Below, one piece after another: positions 10,084 through 18,731 of a stretch of 64,000 bases of DNA. Below the pieces are notes generated by a model. It was given only the letters and a program-made list of their open reading frames with translations, did not search any database and was not told the DNA's origin. The stretch's first letter is position 1. Every line of letters starts with the position of its first letter. The position numbers and the translations under genes were made by a program. The stretch is from Chitinophagaceae bacterium. GTDB taxonomy: Bacteria > Bacteroidota > Bacteroidia > Chitinophagales > Chitinophagaceae. Location: assembly GCA_016708765.1 (NCBI GenBank), contig JADJFD010000004.1, positions 186,001 to 250,000 on the forward strand. The letters run 5' to 3'.

Positions 10084-11610
10084 TTAGTTTACTTTTCCAA
10101 AAACAACTTTGCCGCTGTTACTTGCGTAACGAGAAGCCCCGTTTAAAAATCGCTTTGTGCTACCATCGATAGCTGTAGCGCTGCCAAAAACATCCCCGGC
10201 ACTTCCAGCCGGATCAATTATGTATTGTACTTTTTGCCATCCTAATCCTATTCGTTGGTAAATAATGGCGGAGCCCTGGTTTTGGTTTGCGCCTATGTCA
10301 TCTGTACCCCATCCAACCATAGCAAAGTCACCCGATATGGCAACATTGCTACCAAAATAATCCAGATCAACTGCGGCAGCATCTGTTATTTTTTGCACTA
10401 GTATCCATGCAGTTCCGTTATAATAATAGATATGGGCAGATCCTTTGTCAATCACTGCGTTCACATCATCATAAGGAGAACCAATTATGGCATAGTTGCC
10501 CGAAATAGACACACTTGACCCAAACCGATCATCAACTCCACCGACAGCTTCAGTAATTTTATTCATCAAAACCCAACTGCTGCCATTATTCTGATAAATA
10601 CTGGCAGAACCCTGGTTGGCATTTCCTCCCACATCATCCAGAAAAGCTCCTACAATAGCATAGTTACCTGCTATAGAAACGCTATAGCCAAAATCATCAC
10701 CGGGTTGGCCGGTTGCATCTATTATTTTTTGCTTAAACACCCAACTGGTGCCATTGTATTCATAAATACAGGCTGAACCTTGATCTGGTCCACTTCCTAA
10801 ATTATCCCGGTATGTACCCGCTATGGCATAGTTACCTGAAATAGATACCGAGTAACCAAACCAGTTATTGGCAACACCCGTCGGATCGGTAATTTTTTGG
10901 ATGAACACCCAACTTGTTCCATTATAGAAATAAATGTTCGCAGAGCCCTGTTCAAGGTTTCCACCAACATCGCCTCGTGGAGTACCCACTATGGCATAGT
11001 TACCCGAAATAGATACGCTGTGTCCAAACCAGTCGTTATCAGCCCCTGCAGGATCAGTAATTTTTTGCATAGTTCCCCAAGAGTTGCCATTATGCTGGAA
11101 TATGCTGACAGAGCCTTGTCGGGCATTAGCTCCTACATTATCAAAATAAGCTCCCGCAATAGCATAGCTACCTGAAATGGATACGCTGTATCCAAAATAA
11201 TCACCATATTCACCTGTGTCGTCAACTACCGGGTTGTACTCTGATATATTATTATTACTACAATCGCCCCAACTACCAAATCCTACACTGCTGTTTGTAG
11301 ATTCTTCCTTCATTGCATTCCATCTGTTTGCACTTGCATTCCAATAATAAAAACCGGGCACTATAGTATTAATACCGGTGCCCGCCGTTGCAGTATTGTA
11401 AACTAATAAAGCATCAGCCGGAGTAGTAACTGGTGTTGCTGCATTAGCCGCCGTTAATGCAATGCGGGGAACAAGCATTCCTTTGTTGGTGCTTTGCACA
11501 TCCAGCATGGCGCTGCTGTTAGGTGAGGTAGTGCCAATGCCTACGTTTTGTGCATAAATATTCATTACAAACATTATGCAAGGCAAAAGGAAAAGAAGTT
11601 GCTTATTCAT
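10084..11610 (-). CDS. Secreted repeat protein with VGIGTT N-terminal module and FG-GAP-like repeats
   Basis: 508 residues with signal peptide MNKQLLFLLPCIMFVMNIYAQ. Residues 22-100 hold the Bacteroidota surface-protein module (NVGIGTTSPNSSAMLDVQST, GMLVPR). From residue 138 the protein is six exact 56-residue repeats plus a 35-residue remnant to the C-terminus, each with the pattern FGxSVSISGNYAIxG, then QGSAxIY, NGTSW and QKITD. This resembles FG-GAP/integrin-type beta-propeller blades; seven blades would close a propeller. No T9SS sorting domain is visible. The same N-terminal module occurs in the neighbour at 11674-12708. Confidence 0.87.
   Translation of the reverse strand: MNKQLLFLLPCIMFVMNIYAQNVGIGTTSPNSSAMLDVQSTNKGMLVPRIALTAANAATPVTTPADALLVYNTATAGTGINTIVPGFYYWNASANRWNAMKEESTNSSVGFGSWGDCSNNNISEYNPVVDDTGEYGDYFGYSVSISGSYAIAGAYFDNVGANARQGSVSIFQHNGNSWGTMQKITDPAGADNDWFGHSVSISGNYAIVGTPRGDVGGNLEQGSANIYFYNGTSWVFIQKITDPTGVANNWFGYSVSISGNYAIAGTYRDNLGSGPDQGSACIYEYNGTSWVFKQKIIDATGQPGDDFGYSVSIAGNYAIVGAFLDDVGGNANQGSASIYQNNGSSWVLMNKITEAVGGVDDRFGSSVSISGNYAIIGSPYDDVNAVIDKGSAHIYYYNGTAWILVQKITDAAAVDLDYFGSNVAISGDFAMVGWGTDDIGANQNQGSAIIYQRIGLGWQKVQYIIDPAGSAGDVFGSATAIDGSTKRFLNGASRYASNSGKVVFGKVN
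10192..11199 (-). repeat. Six tandem 168-bp coding repeats
   Basis: Inside the repeat protein, residues 138-473 divide into six units of exactly 56 residues (168 bp) with no length variation. The core SISGNYAI is nearly invariant in units 1-5 and decays in units 6 and 7 (SGDFAM, DGSTKR). Recognisable on the plus strand as recurring 'catagttacc' words. Confidence 0.85.
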
Positions 11611-11673
11611 ACTGATTTTTATTTTTTTGTTTCAAAACTTTTATTTCATTTATTGCATTAAAAAAATTACTTC

Positions 11674-12708
11674 TTAATCAACTATACCAAAACTTTGTCC
11701 ACCGGTAATATTTGTAATACTATTTCCACTGCCACCAATAACTGCTTTACCTGCTGCACCGCCTGGTGATGTTCCAAAATAAACTGTCCCATCCAGTCCT
11801 GCCTGTGCTCTTCCACCTCCATTACCTCCGGTATAGCCACCGCTTGCCCCTGCGCCACCACTACCGGCAGTTGTTGACTGCCCTGCTGTTCCATTTTGAC
11901 CTTGATAATTAATTGCACCTACACAACCTATTATCGGAGAACTTGTAAAAAAACCGCCGCCGTTTCCAATTGTCCCACCAACGATTCCGGCTCCTCCTCC
12001 TCCTCCTCCCCCATAACCAGTGTTAGCAGCAGTTCCACTGCTTCCTCCTCCTCCTCCTCCTCCGCCAGCAACAATTCCATAATTATTTACATTGATAACA
12101 ACTCCGGCTTTGGTGCTTATTGCCGGTCCCGCATTTTGTCCGGGAATTGCAGCCATATAATAAATTTCAAGTGGATAACATCCCCTACTGATAGCACCAT
12201 TACCTCCTTTTCCTCCAGCACCGGCTATAGTGCCGTTGTTATTAATTGTAATTGTCGCATTAAAAGGCATTGAACTAAAAGATAAAGCTGTATCACCGGT
12301 GTTGCAACCAGTTATGCTAACACCTGAAGCAATATTGATAAGGTATTTTTTTGAAGGAGCCCATTTTGCATATGTATTGTAGAAATCAACCTTGCAAGCG
12401 TTTATAGTAATATTGATAATTACCGATTGACAATCGAAACAATAACAGTTCCATACCTGGTTTGTCAAATCATAATAATTAAGACATCTTTCATCTGTAT
12501 TAAAAATGTGCAACCCATCGGGAGGATTTTGTATACCATTACGCTGGCCAGTGGTAAGCCGTGGGAATAATATTCCTTTATCTGTAGCTTTTATTTCAAG
12601 AATAGCTTTGGGATCAGGTGTAGTAGTACCGATACCTACACTTTGAGCATACATATTCTCAACAAACAAGAAGCAAGGCAAAAGAAGAAGAAGAATTTTC
12701 TCTTTCAT
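11674..12708 (-). CDS. Secreted glycine-rich protein with VGIGTT N-terminal module
   Basis: I place the start at the ATG at 12708, giving signal peptide MKEKILLLLLPCFLFVENMY; an upstream ATG at 12792 would add a hydrophobic leader that looks wrong and overlaps a putative operator. After the signal comes VGIGTTTPDPKAILEIKATD and GILFPRLTTGQRN, as in the neighbouring repeat protein. Next is a cysteine-containing region (CYCFDC), then a long Gly/Ala/Ser/Asn-rich tail encoded partly by GGA repeats. Such tails recall phage-tail-fibre or adhesin-like surface proteins; no function can be assigned. The two-component regulator gene lies directly upstream. Confidence 0.8.
   Translation of the reverse strand: MKEKILLLLLPCFLFVENMYAQSVGIGTTTPDPKAILEIKATDKGILFPRLTTGQRNGIQNPPDGLHIFNTDERCLNYYDLTNQVWNCYCFDCQSVIINITINACKVDFYNTYAKWAPSKKYLINIASGVSITGCNTGDTALSFSSMPFNATITINNNGTIAGAGGKGGNGAISRGCYPLEIYYMAAIPGQNAGPAISTKAGVVINVNNYGIVAGGGGGGGGSSGTAANTGYGGGGGGGAGIVGGTIGNGGGFFTSSPIIGCVGAINYQGQNGTAGQSTTAGSGGAGASGGYTGGNGGGRAQAGLDGTVYFGTSPGGAAGKAVIGGSGNSITNITGGQSFGIVD
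11992..12063 (-). repeat. Two GGA trinucleotide runs encoding polyglycine
   Basis: On the plus strand TCC occurs six times at 11992-12009 and seven times at 12043-12063, encoding glycine runs in the glycine-rich protein. Such runs can change length by slippage in steps that keep the frame. Confidence 0.85.
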
Positions 12709-12791
12709 TTTTATAATTTGTAAGATGAGTTTAGAATTAATCACAAAAATTAATTCTTTGATAAAAGTCAAGAAGAAAAAAAGAGAAACCA

Positions 12792-12807
12792 ATCCCCCAA
12801 TGGGTGA
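12792..12807. promoter_or_regulatory. Putative NarL-type operator upstream of the glycine-rich protein
   Basis: ATCCCCCAATGGGTGA, 84 bases upstream of the 12708 start. It differs at two bases from the element upstream of the sensor gene (15833-15848), and the ATGGGTG half resembles the NarL-family heptamer in reverse. Inferred from recurrence only. Confidence 0.4.
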
Positions 12808-12814
12808 ATTAAAT

Positions 12815-12830
12815 TCCGATAGCTATCGGA
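12815..12830. repeat. Perfect 16-bp palindrome at the end of the response regulator gene
   Basis: TCCGATAGCTATCGGA is a perfect palindrome immediately after the regulator's stop codon (12831-12833). It may act as a transcript end or be a dispersed palindromic element; there is no strong T run. Confidence 0.6.
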
Positions 12831-13481
12831 TCAGGCAAGACCTTTTTGAATAGCTTTTGTTACCGCTTCGCTGCGGCTAGCTACATGGAGTTTTTTATAG
12901 ATATGCTTTACATGTGATCGTACTGTTTCGTAACTGATAAAAGCTTTTTCAGCAATAACAGGATAACTATCACCTTTTACCATCAATTGCAGTATTTCCT
13001 GTTCCCGGTTGCTGAGTTGGTAGTCTACATCATTGGGTGAAACAAGAATTACATTTTTATGGGCAAAGAAACCGAGTATTTTTTTTGCCACACCGGCACT
13101 GATAGGTGCGCCGCCATTAAATACATCGGTTATCGCTTCCAAGTATTTATGTGGAGGATCTGTTTTGAGTGTATAACCGGATGCGCCGGCACATAGCGCA
13201 GCAAATATTTTTTCATTATCATTAAACACCGTTTGAATCAGAATTTTGATTGGCGGAAATTTTTCACAAATATTTTTTGTTACCTCTATTCCGTTTAATC
13301 CCGGCATTTCAATATCCATCAACACAACATCTGGTTTACTTCGGTTGATATCGGTTTCCCATCGATTACCATCGGTAAAAATTCCGCAACTGGTATAACC
13401 AGGTGTACCATCAATAATAGCATGCAATGCATCCCGCAACAGCTTATTATCTTCAAATATGGCTACCCTAATTTCCTTCAT
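12831..13481 (-). CDS. NarL/FixJ-type response regulator
   Basis: 216 residues. The receiver domain starts IRVAIFEDNKLLRDAL, with phospho-acceptor Asp56 in VVLMDIEMPGLNG and the conserved Lys in TLKTDPP. Residues about 150-216 are a LuxR-type helix-turn-helix (LSNREQEILQLMVKGDSY, SYETVRSHVKHIYKKLHV). It lies 44 bases downstream of the kinase gene on the same strand and is surely its partner. A TCACC-N5-GGTGA inverted repeat lies 38 bases upstream of its start. Target genes may include the surface proteins beside it. Confidence 0.93.
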   Translation of the reverse strand: MKEIRVAIFEDNKLLRDALHAIIDGTPGYTSCGIFTDGNRWETDINRSKPDVVLMDIEMPGLNGIEVTKNICEKFPPIKILIQTVFNDNEKIFAALCAGASGYTLKTDPPHKYLEAITDVFNGGAPISAGVAKKILGFFAHKNVILVSPNDVDYQLSNREQEILQLMVKGDSYPVIAEKAFISYETVRSHVKHIYKKLHVASRSEAVTKAIQKGLA

Positions 13482-13518
13482 TACGATTAAAGATGAGTGA
13501 ATTTAATAGTATTATCTG

Positions 13519-13533
13519 TCACCCATCAGGTGA
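13519..13533. promoter_or_regulatory. Putative operator upstream of the response regulator
   Basis: TCACCCATCAGGTGA contains an inverted repeat TCACC/GGTGA around a CACCCAT heptamer. It overlaps the last codons of the kinase gene and lies 38 bases before the regulator's ATG, a position suited to autoregulation. Inferred. Confidence 0.4.
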
Positions 13534-14515
13534 TTTTAAAAATAAGTGAAACTTTTGTTCCTTGCCCCGGTAATGTTTCTAATAAATATTCACCCCCTGT
13601 ATCTTCTGCCCGTTGACGCATATTTACCAAACCGTTTCCATTCTGCAGTTTTGCTTTATCTATGCCTTTTCCATCATCGGATACAGCTATTTCAATTTTT
13701 CCTTTTTCTGTTTCATGCATGTGTAATTCAATAACGTTTGCGTGGCTATATTTTACTGCATTATTAATTGCCTCTTTGCAAAACATATAAATATTACGAC
13801 GACTTTCAACCGGCAGGTTTATATTGGCCAGTTTAGGTGAAATTGAAATTTTTACTTCCATACCTTTTATCTCAGCCATATCTTCCGCATACTGCTCTAA
13901 CCGTTCTATCAGTTTTTGTAAAGAATCTTTTTCGGGATTCACCAACCATACTATATCACTTAACTTCTCCACCATTTCAACAGCCGATTGCTGAATATTG
14001 TTCAGGGATTTTTCCACTTCCACTGTTTTTGAAGTCAATATCTGTTCTCTTGTTAAATGGCTATACATAAGAATACCACTAAGTGTTGATCCAACTTCAT
14101 CATGCAACTCACGGCTGATACGTAGCCTTTCCTTTAAAATTTCCTGTTGATTCTGCAATTTTTTTCTTCGGATATACCGGTAAAGTGAATACCCGCTTAT
14201 CGCAAGAATGACAGCAATGCTGCCATATATGATTTTCTGCTGCTGGTTTTCTTTTGAAGCAAGCAATTTATGATAAGCAGCTTCCTGTTCAAGTAACTCT
14301 AATTTAACCTGATTTTTTTCGTTTTCTTTTTTTTCATTTTCAAGATTCAATGCTTGTTGAGATGCATCCAGCTTATTGATTTCATATTGCTGAGATACAA
14401 GTGCCAGTTCCTGAGATTTTTTTACCCCTTCCAGCAGTTGCTTTTCTATTTGTTGATTTCTCAATTGAAGAAGATAAGTGTTGGCTTCACTTTCCTTTTC
14501 AAGTAATTTAATCAT
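13526..14515 (-). CDS. Sensor histidine kinase, catalytic part (HisKA_3/HATPase)
   Basis: 329 residues in this frame: a long coiled coil (residues 1-93), one membrane helix (about 95-112), the dimerisation/phospho-acceptor helix RISRELHDEVGSTLSG with His138, and the ATPase domain with N box NAVKYSH, SDDGKGID and GNGLVNMRQRAED. It is the C-terminal part of a longer sensor: the TPR part lies in the previous frame and ends four bases into this ORF. Adding one A to the A5 run at 14522-14526 (minus strand) fuses them as ESEKKEQMIKLLEKE, the expected sequence, so the ATG at 14515 is probably not a real start. Confidence 0.88.
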   Translation of the reverse strand: MIKLLEKESEANTYLLQLRNQQIEKQLLEGVKKSQELALVSQQYEINKLDASQQALNLENEKKENEKNQVKLELLEQEAAYHKLLASKENQQQKIIYGSIAVILAISGYSLYRYIRRKKLQNQQEILKERLRISRELHDEVGSTLSGILMYSHLTREQILTSKTVEVEKSLNNIQQSAVEMVEKLSDIVWLVNPEKDSLQKLIERLEQYAEDMAEIKGMEVKISISPKLANINLPVESRRNIYMFCKEAINNAVKYSHANVIELHMHETEKGKIEIAVSDDGKGIDKAKLQNGNGLVNMRQRAEDTGGEYLLETLPGQGTKVSLIFKIT

Positions 14516-15779
14516 CTGTTCTTTTTCTCCGATTCGTAGCGGGTAGAAACTTCCGTAATCATTTTTGTTTTCCAGTGAAAAACAGATTCTTTTAATGAAG
14601 AATATCGCTGAAAATATTTTAGCGCCGAATCCTGTTTGTTTATCAGCTGAAATGCGTTTGACAATAATAGATCGGCTTCCATGGCATCTACCAAAGCTTT
14701 TATTGAAATGGATAATTGTGAAGCGAAAGTGAGGTGTACGATTGCACTATCATATTTTTCTAGTTCAAATTCTGCTTTTCCAAGGTTAAAAACGATAAAT
14801 TTTAAATCGGGATTATCAACAGCAACCTCTTTGGTTTTTCTATATGCATCGCTTAAGTATTTAAAAGCCTCTGGATAATTTTGCTTTTCATATTCCTGAA
14901 TTCCTTTTAACTTGTCCAGGTTAAACCAGCCCCAGACATTATTTAATTGTTTCGCCAATATTTCAAATTCCCGGATAGCGGAATCAGCACTGGTAAAATA
15001 GTGTAGCTTGCTTAAGCTGAGTGTATAACTACTCAGCCTAATTAAAATATCAACCTTATTTGCAGAAGCAGGCTTGTTTTTTAATCCATAATTCAGATAT
15101 TGAAAGGCTTTCGGAAAATTTCGCAAATCCAGAAAAGCTTCCCCCAACTCGCAGGCAGCATTAAAAATTTTAAACCCTTCGTTTGATTTTTCAGCTAGCA
15201 TTAATGATTTAAAATAATAATGAGCAGCGCTGTCAAAATCTGAAGTGTTATCATGACTCCGTGCAAGCCAGTAGTAAGTTCTGTACAGATTATGCTCATC
15301 ACCGGCCCTATTTAAAAAATGAGATGATAACCAGTAATTTTTTCTTGAAATATCAACGTTGCCTGCAGAATGCTCAACTGTACCCAACTGCCAGTAAGCA
15401 ATACCGAGAAAAGAAAGCTCTTTTTGGGCCATAAAAATTTTAATAGCTTCAGAAGCATTTTTTTTTGATTCAGCTGTAAGTCCCCGGTAAAACTGAGCAA
15501 AAGATAAAGCAAGGTGATACTTTCCTATTCCAGTTTTATAGTCATCCTTTTGGCTGAACTCTTTTATTTTTCGGCAAAATAAAGAGCTGAGTCAATTTTT
15601 AAACCATCTGCATATTTGCGGGAAATATTAAAGCATACATCTGCTTTTGACCTTGTTGAGCTTGCCGTTTTTAATTCATTTTGCAAAGCAGCGAATGTAT
15701 TCTGTGCAATAATTGAGCAGCAGCAACAAAGTATTGTTACAAAAATTATGAAATACTTATAAAATCTGTTTATTATCAT
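14512..15779 (-). CDS. Sensor histidine kinase, N-terminal signal peptide and TPR part (frameshifted)
   Basis: Starts at 15779 with a signal-like MIINRFYKYFIIFVTILCCC, then TPR-like helices (DVCFNISRKYADGLKIDSAL). The frame stops at 15564, but adding one A to the A5 run at 15567-15571 continues it as AEKIKEFSQKDDYKTGIGKY and on through the 14512-15432 ORF (TPRs with the YYFKSLMLAE type pattern). With a second A near 14524 the whole gene is one 751-residue periplasmic-TPR sensor kinase, the usual architecture in Bacteroidota. Both breaks miss exactly one A, so sequence error is more likely than a pseudogene. Confidence 0.8.
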
Positions 15780-15832
15780 TACGCAGATTGCCAGAATTGC
15801 TCTTGAAAATAAGGTATACCAAAAAATATCCT

Positions 15833-15848
15833 ATACCTCAATGGGTGA
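15833..15848. promoter_or_regulatory. Putative NarL-type operator upstream of the sensor kinase
   Basis: ATACCTCAATGGGTGA, 54 bases upstream of the kinase start. It closely matches the element at 12792-12807 and carries the TACC/GGT inverted arms seen at the other candidate sites. Inferred from recurrence. Confidence 0.4.
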
Positions 15849-15910
15849 TTTAACCTACTAATGTAAAATACAAAATTTTGTTCAATGTATTAAAGCCTGG
15901 GCGCAGGCTT

Positions 15911-16031
15911 ATACCGATGAGCAAGCTGAAGATGTAAGTAAACTGATTGATCGCTTAGAACAGGATGAAGACCTGCCTTCGTTATACTACGATAGGCAAA
16001 TATGCAGAAAGTTTTCATAATATGGTATAAG
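15911..16031 (+). pseudogene. yebC 3'-end fragment, copy 1, interrupted by a small palindromic insert
   Basis: Bases 15914-15971 repeat the end of yebC almost exactly (DEQAEDVSKLIDRLEQDED on translation), and 16002-16031 repeat its last codons (cagaaagttttcataatatggtataa). About 30 bases between them, including an imperfect hairpin TGCCTTCGT/ACGATAGGCA (15974-15998), are absent from yebC. No start codon or body of yebC is present. It lies in the 283-base gap between the sensor kinase and the next gene. Confidence 0.75.
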
Positions 16032-16062
16032 GAAAGAGGATCTCTATTAATTTCAGGCTCGT

Positions 16063-16413
16063 CTAATTAGCTTTAATTGCATCCACTACTTTATCAATAT
16101 TCAACATGCCATAATTAAAAACATGTTTTGATCCGTCATTTAATGTTATAATTGCTTTTTTTGCCAGAAAACTCTTTTCAGCCTGTACATCGGTTATATC
16201 TTCTTTGTTTATTTCCAAGTAACCTTCACTACCCCATTTAGCAAACAATGCTTCTGACAATAGTCCTTTTGCCGATACATCAAATTGTGCGTCGTATAAT
16301 AATCTTTTATTTGTTACTGTTAGTTTACCATTAAACTTTCCTCCACCAGGCGGCATGTATAAAATTGTCCAGGTATCAATTTTGTTCTCTTCCGGGTGTA
16401 ATTCAAATTTCAT
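16063..16413 (-). CDS. Hypothetical PH/GRAM-like protein, 116 residues
   Basis: ATG at 16413 chosen; the longer frame would need a TTG start at 16434. The sequence MKFELHPEENKIDTWTILYM, then GKFNGKLTVTNKRLLYDAQF and INKEDITDV resembles the beta-rich PH-like fold of bacterial GRAM/YcxB-type proteins (phrase 'LTVTNKRLLYDA' is typical). No signal peptide, so it is probably cytoplasmic. It is flanked on both sides by yebC 3'-end fragments on the opposite strand, which suggests the block was duplicated or rearranged. Confidence 0.75.
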   Translation of the reverse strand: MKFELHPEENKIDTWTILYMPPGGGKFNGKLTVTNKRLLYDAQFDVSAKGLLSEALFAKWGSEGYLEINKEDITDVQAEKSFLAKKAIITLNDGSKHVFNYGMLNIDKVVDAIKAN

Positions 16414-16503
16414 AATTTTTAATTTTTGTGACAAAAAAAATCTCTGCTTTGAATATAGTATTCTTACTTGACTATTTCAAAAACATGGCAAAGGAGGTTT
16501 AAG

Positions 16504-16563
16504 TTATTTGACCCATTAGAACAGGATGAAGAAGAGCAAACTGTGTTTCATAATATGGTATAG
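16504..16563 (+). pseudogene. yebC 3'-end fragment, copy 2
   Basis: Twenty codons aligning to the last twenty of yebC: LEQDE and VFHNM are retained, ending in TAG. The best conserved run is gtgtttcataatatgg. More diverged than copy 1 and without any upstream yebC sequence. Confidence 0.65.
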
Positions 16564-16619
16564 CTTCTAAAAATTTCATTTGTAATAAGTACTATTTTTA
16601 TATAGTCAGGCTTCATTAG

Positions 16620-17123
16620 CTAATCAAGCCCTTCATTGATACAATAAACTCCCTTTACACTTATTATTTCAAATCTTCGTTTATCTCTGTTAAAACGCCA
16701 TGCCTGTTTGGCTGGTTTCAAAAATTCCTGAGTGGGTGACCATTTAACCAATGCAATAATTTCTACATTCTCAACCCTATTATGTCGACATGAGGTTGTA
16801 TAAAGTTGCCAGCCTTTCATTACGTTTTTAACTTCTAACACATCTATTATTCTTTGACTGTCTAATGCTGTGTCTTCTTTTATACTAAAAAAACAAATCC
16901 ATGTACTACCTCCTCGAAAAACATCTGCTATAATCATTTCAGGATCATCAAGAGGTGAAATAACACTACCACTTTGGAATTCCCAACCCTCTAGTCCAGG
17001 AATGTTTTTTGAATCTAAATAAGTTGTTCCGATTAAACCTTTTTTTGTACCTGCATATTTACCTTGTGCTGAGCAATAGGTAGACACAATGAGAAAAAAA
17101 TATAATAACATATATTTCTGCAT
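16620..17123 (-). CDS. Secreted hypothetical protein, 167 residues
   Basis: Signal peptide MQKYMLLYFFLIVSTYCSAQ. The mature part has several aromatic and beta-like stretches (GWEFQSGSVISPLDD, WICFFSIKED, KQAWRFNRDKRRFEIISV) and three cysteines. I recognise no family. It lies 180 bases downstream of the HExxH protein on the same strand and may be its own unit; a TACCTAC half-site resembling the putative operators occurs at about 17152, 29 bases upstream of the start. Confidence 0.75.
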   Translation of the reverse strand: MQKYMLLYFFLIVSTYCSAQGKYAGTKKGLIGTTYLDSKNIPGLEGWEFQSGSVISPLDDPEMIIADVFRGGSTWICFFSIKEDTALDSQRIIDVLEVKNVMKGWQLYTTSCRHNRVENVEIIALVKWSPTQEFLKPAKQAWRFNRDKRRFEIISVKGVYCINEGLD

Positions 17124-17303
17124 AACTATAATTTAATATGTCATTGTATGTATACCTACATTTAATGAGAAAACCGCTGATTCAATCTCGTATTAAATTT
17201 CAGAATCCTACCTCCATATTACAATCAATTAAATCAGTATTAATGTCCAAAACACTGCATTAAATAAAAGAAAAAAGATAAGTAAGCCTAGGTGTTCTTT
17301 TGA

Positions 17304-18716
17304 TTAATTGGTTACATGAAGCGCATCTGCAATTGCAGTAATATGCTGTTCAGTTCTTTGTACACCTGATGGCACCCCATTTCGCATGGTAAATGGTGCT
17401 GCTTCCCGGGTTAGCAATCTTCCGGCAGTCCAATATAAATCTACCCACACTTCGGGTAATTGCCCTTCAAATAAAGCCCTGAATTCTGCTTCCGATTGTG
17501 TTCGATAATATGTAAAATAGTCAACTAATGCGAGGGGGTATAAATAAGGCATCGCTGCCCTTGAAACAGCAGTTACATCTTGTACAGTAAGGCCAGCTGG
17601 AAGTGCTTTCTCACAAAAGTTTTCAATAAGTTTTGCAAATGGGCTAATTTCACTTCCTCGGGGTGTGCTAACAGAAACGTCTCCGTTTGTTTGCCGTAAA
17701 GCCTGAATATATTTTAAATATCCAACTTTTCTAGAATATTCAGCAGCAATAATTCCCATTATATTTTCATTGTGTATTATAAACTTTGAACTTAAATCTG
17801 CAATTCGATAGAGGCGATAATTAGTAGCTACAGATTGATCTGCTGGTGGGGAGGACATAACAGTACCATTACCCGGTGGGTTTGTGCTAGATATTAATGA
17901 ATAAAGCCAAACATTGGCAGGTATATGCGATGGTCTGTTCTTTTCAACTATTACACCTTCATTGCCTGCAAACCAATTAATTGCTGCTGTACGCTCAGCC
18001 CTGCTATAAATATAAGTAAAGGAGTTAGCAATAGCTTCCTTATAGGTCGCAGTGATATTTGGTATCAACTCATCAATAAAATGTATGTTATCAGATCCAT
18101 AAGAAAATGATTGTCGTAGTGACCTTACATACCAAATGTGTTCTCTTCTGTCAGTAGGATCCTGAGTGTGGTATAATTCATGCAAAAAAGTTCTTCTACC
18201 GGCTGCAATACCACTTTGCCTGAAATATTCTTCACCAAGATATATTGCTCCAGATACTGTATCTGCAATTCTGCCATTTAAATAGTGCCTTGCACAAGGC
18301 CATACAGAATTAGACGAGGATGCACAGAATCCATATGTTCTTTCAGCTGCTTGTGACATGGGTCTATTAAAATCATTAAAAAAATACATATTGACAATCT
18401 TATTATTGAATCGAATTATGCTAGCAGTATATCTTTGCAAATCTGGCATACCGCCTGATGAAACCGGTTTAAATAATTGCTTTAGAAACTCTGCACAACG
18501 ATCCATGTTACTATTACCGCTAGATCCAAAAATATTTGCATTATTTATTATTGAATTTGCTGAAATGGCATTTATAACACCAGTAGTATCATTAGGATTT
18601 GAGAGATAGAATACTCTTACTTTGGATAAAATATAATCCCTATCATTTGCTTGGCCAAAAACATTCGCTTGTATAAATTGTATCACTACTAAAATGAGAA
18701 TAAGTTGCCTTTTCAT
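17304..18716 (-). CDS. Secreted putative zinc metallohydrolase-like protein (HExxH), 470 residues
   Basis: Signal peptide MKRQLILILVVIQFIQANVFGQ. Residues 179-183 are HELYH within RRTFLHELYHTQDP, the zincin HExxH pattern; a further acidic or His ligand cannot be identified by eye. Much of the rest is helical and unlike named peptidase families I know. It is a paralogue of the upstream gene (18732-20170): both share IYLGEEYF/INLGEYHF just before the motif region and RLLLSIFK/EFLKQLFK near the N-terminus. It is the last gene of the nine-gene secreted-protein run. Confidence 0.75.
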   Translation of the reverse strand: MKRQLILILVVIQFIQANVFGQANDRDYILSKVRVFYLSNPNDTTGVINAISANSIINNANIFGSSGNSNMDRCAEFLKQLFKPVSSGGMPDLQRYTASIIRFNNKIVNMYFFNDFNRPMSQAAERTYGFCASSSNSVWPCARHYLNGRIADTVSGAIYLGEEYFRQSGIAAGRRTFLHELYHTQDPTDRREHIWYVRSLRQSFSYGSDNIHFIDELIPNITATYKEAIANSFTYIYSRAERTAAINWFAGNEGVIVEKNRPSHIPANVWLYSLISSTNPPGNGTVMSSPPADQSVATNYRLYRIADLSSKFIIHNENIMGIIAAEYSRKVGYLKYIQALRQTNGDVSVSTPRGSEISPFAKLIENFCEKALPAGLTVQDVTAVSRAAMPYLYPLALVDYFTYYRTQSEAEFRALFEGQLPEVWVDLYWTAGRLLTREAAPFTMRNGVPSGVQRTEQHITAIADALHVTN

Positions 18717-18731
18717 ACACGAATTTTTTAG

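Noticed and set aside
14515..15564. Programmed -1 frameshifting as the explanation for the kinase breaks
   Set aside because: The sites lack a proper X XXY YYZ slippery heptamer and a downstream structure that I can see, and unrelated genes show the same single-base loss, so sequence error is simpler.
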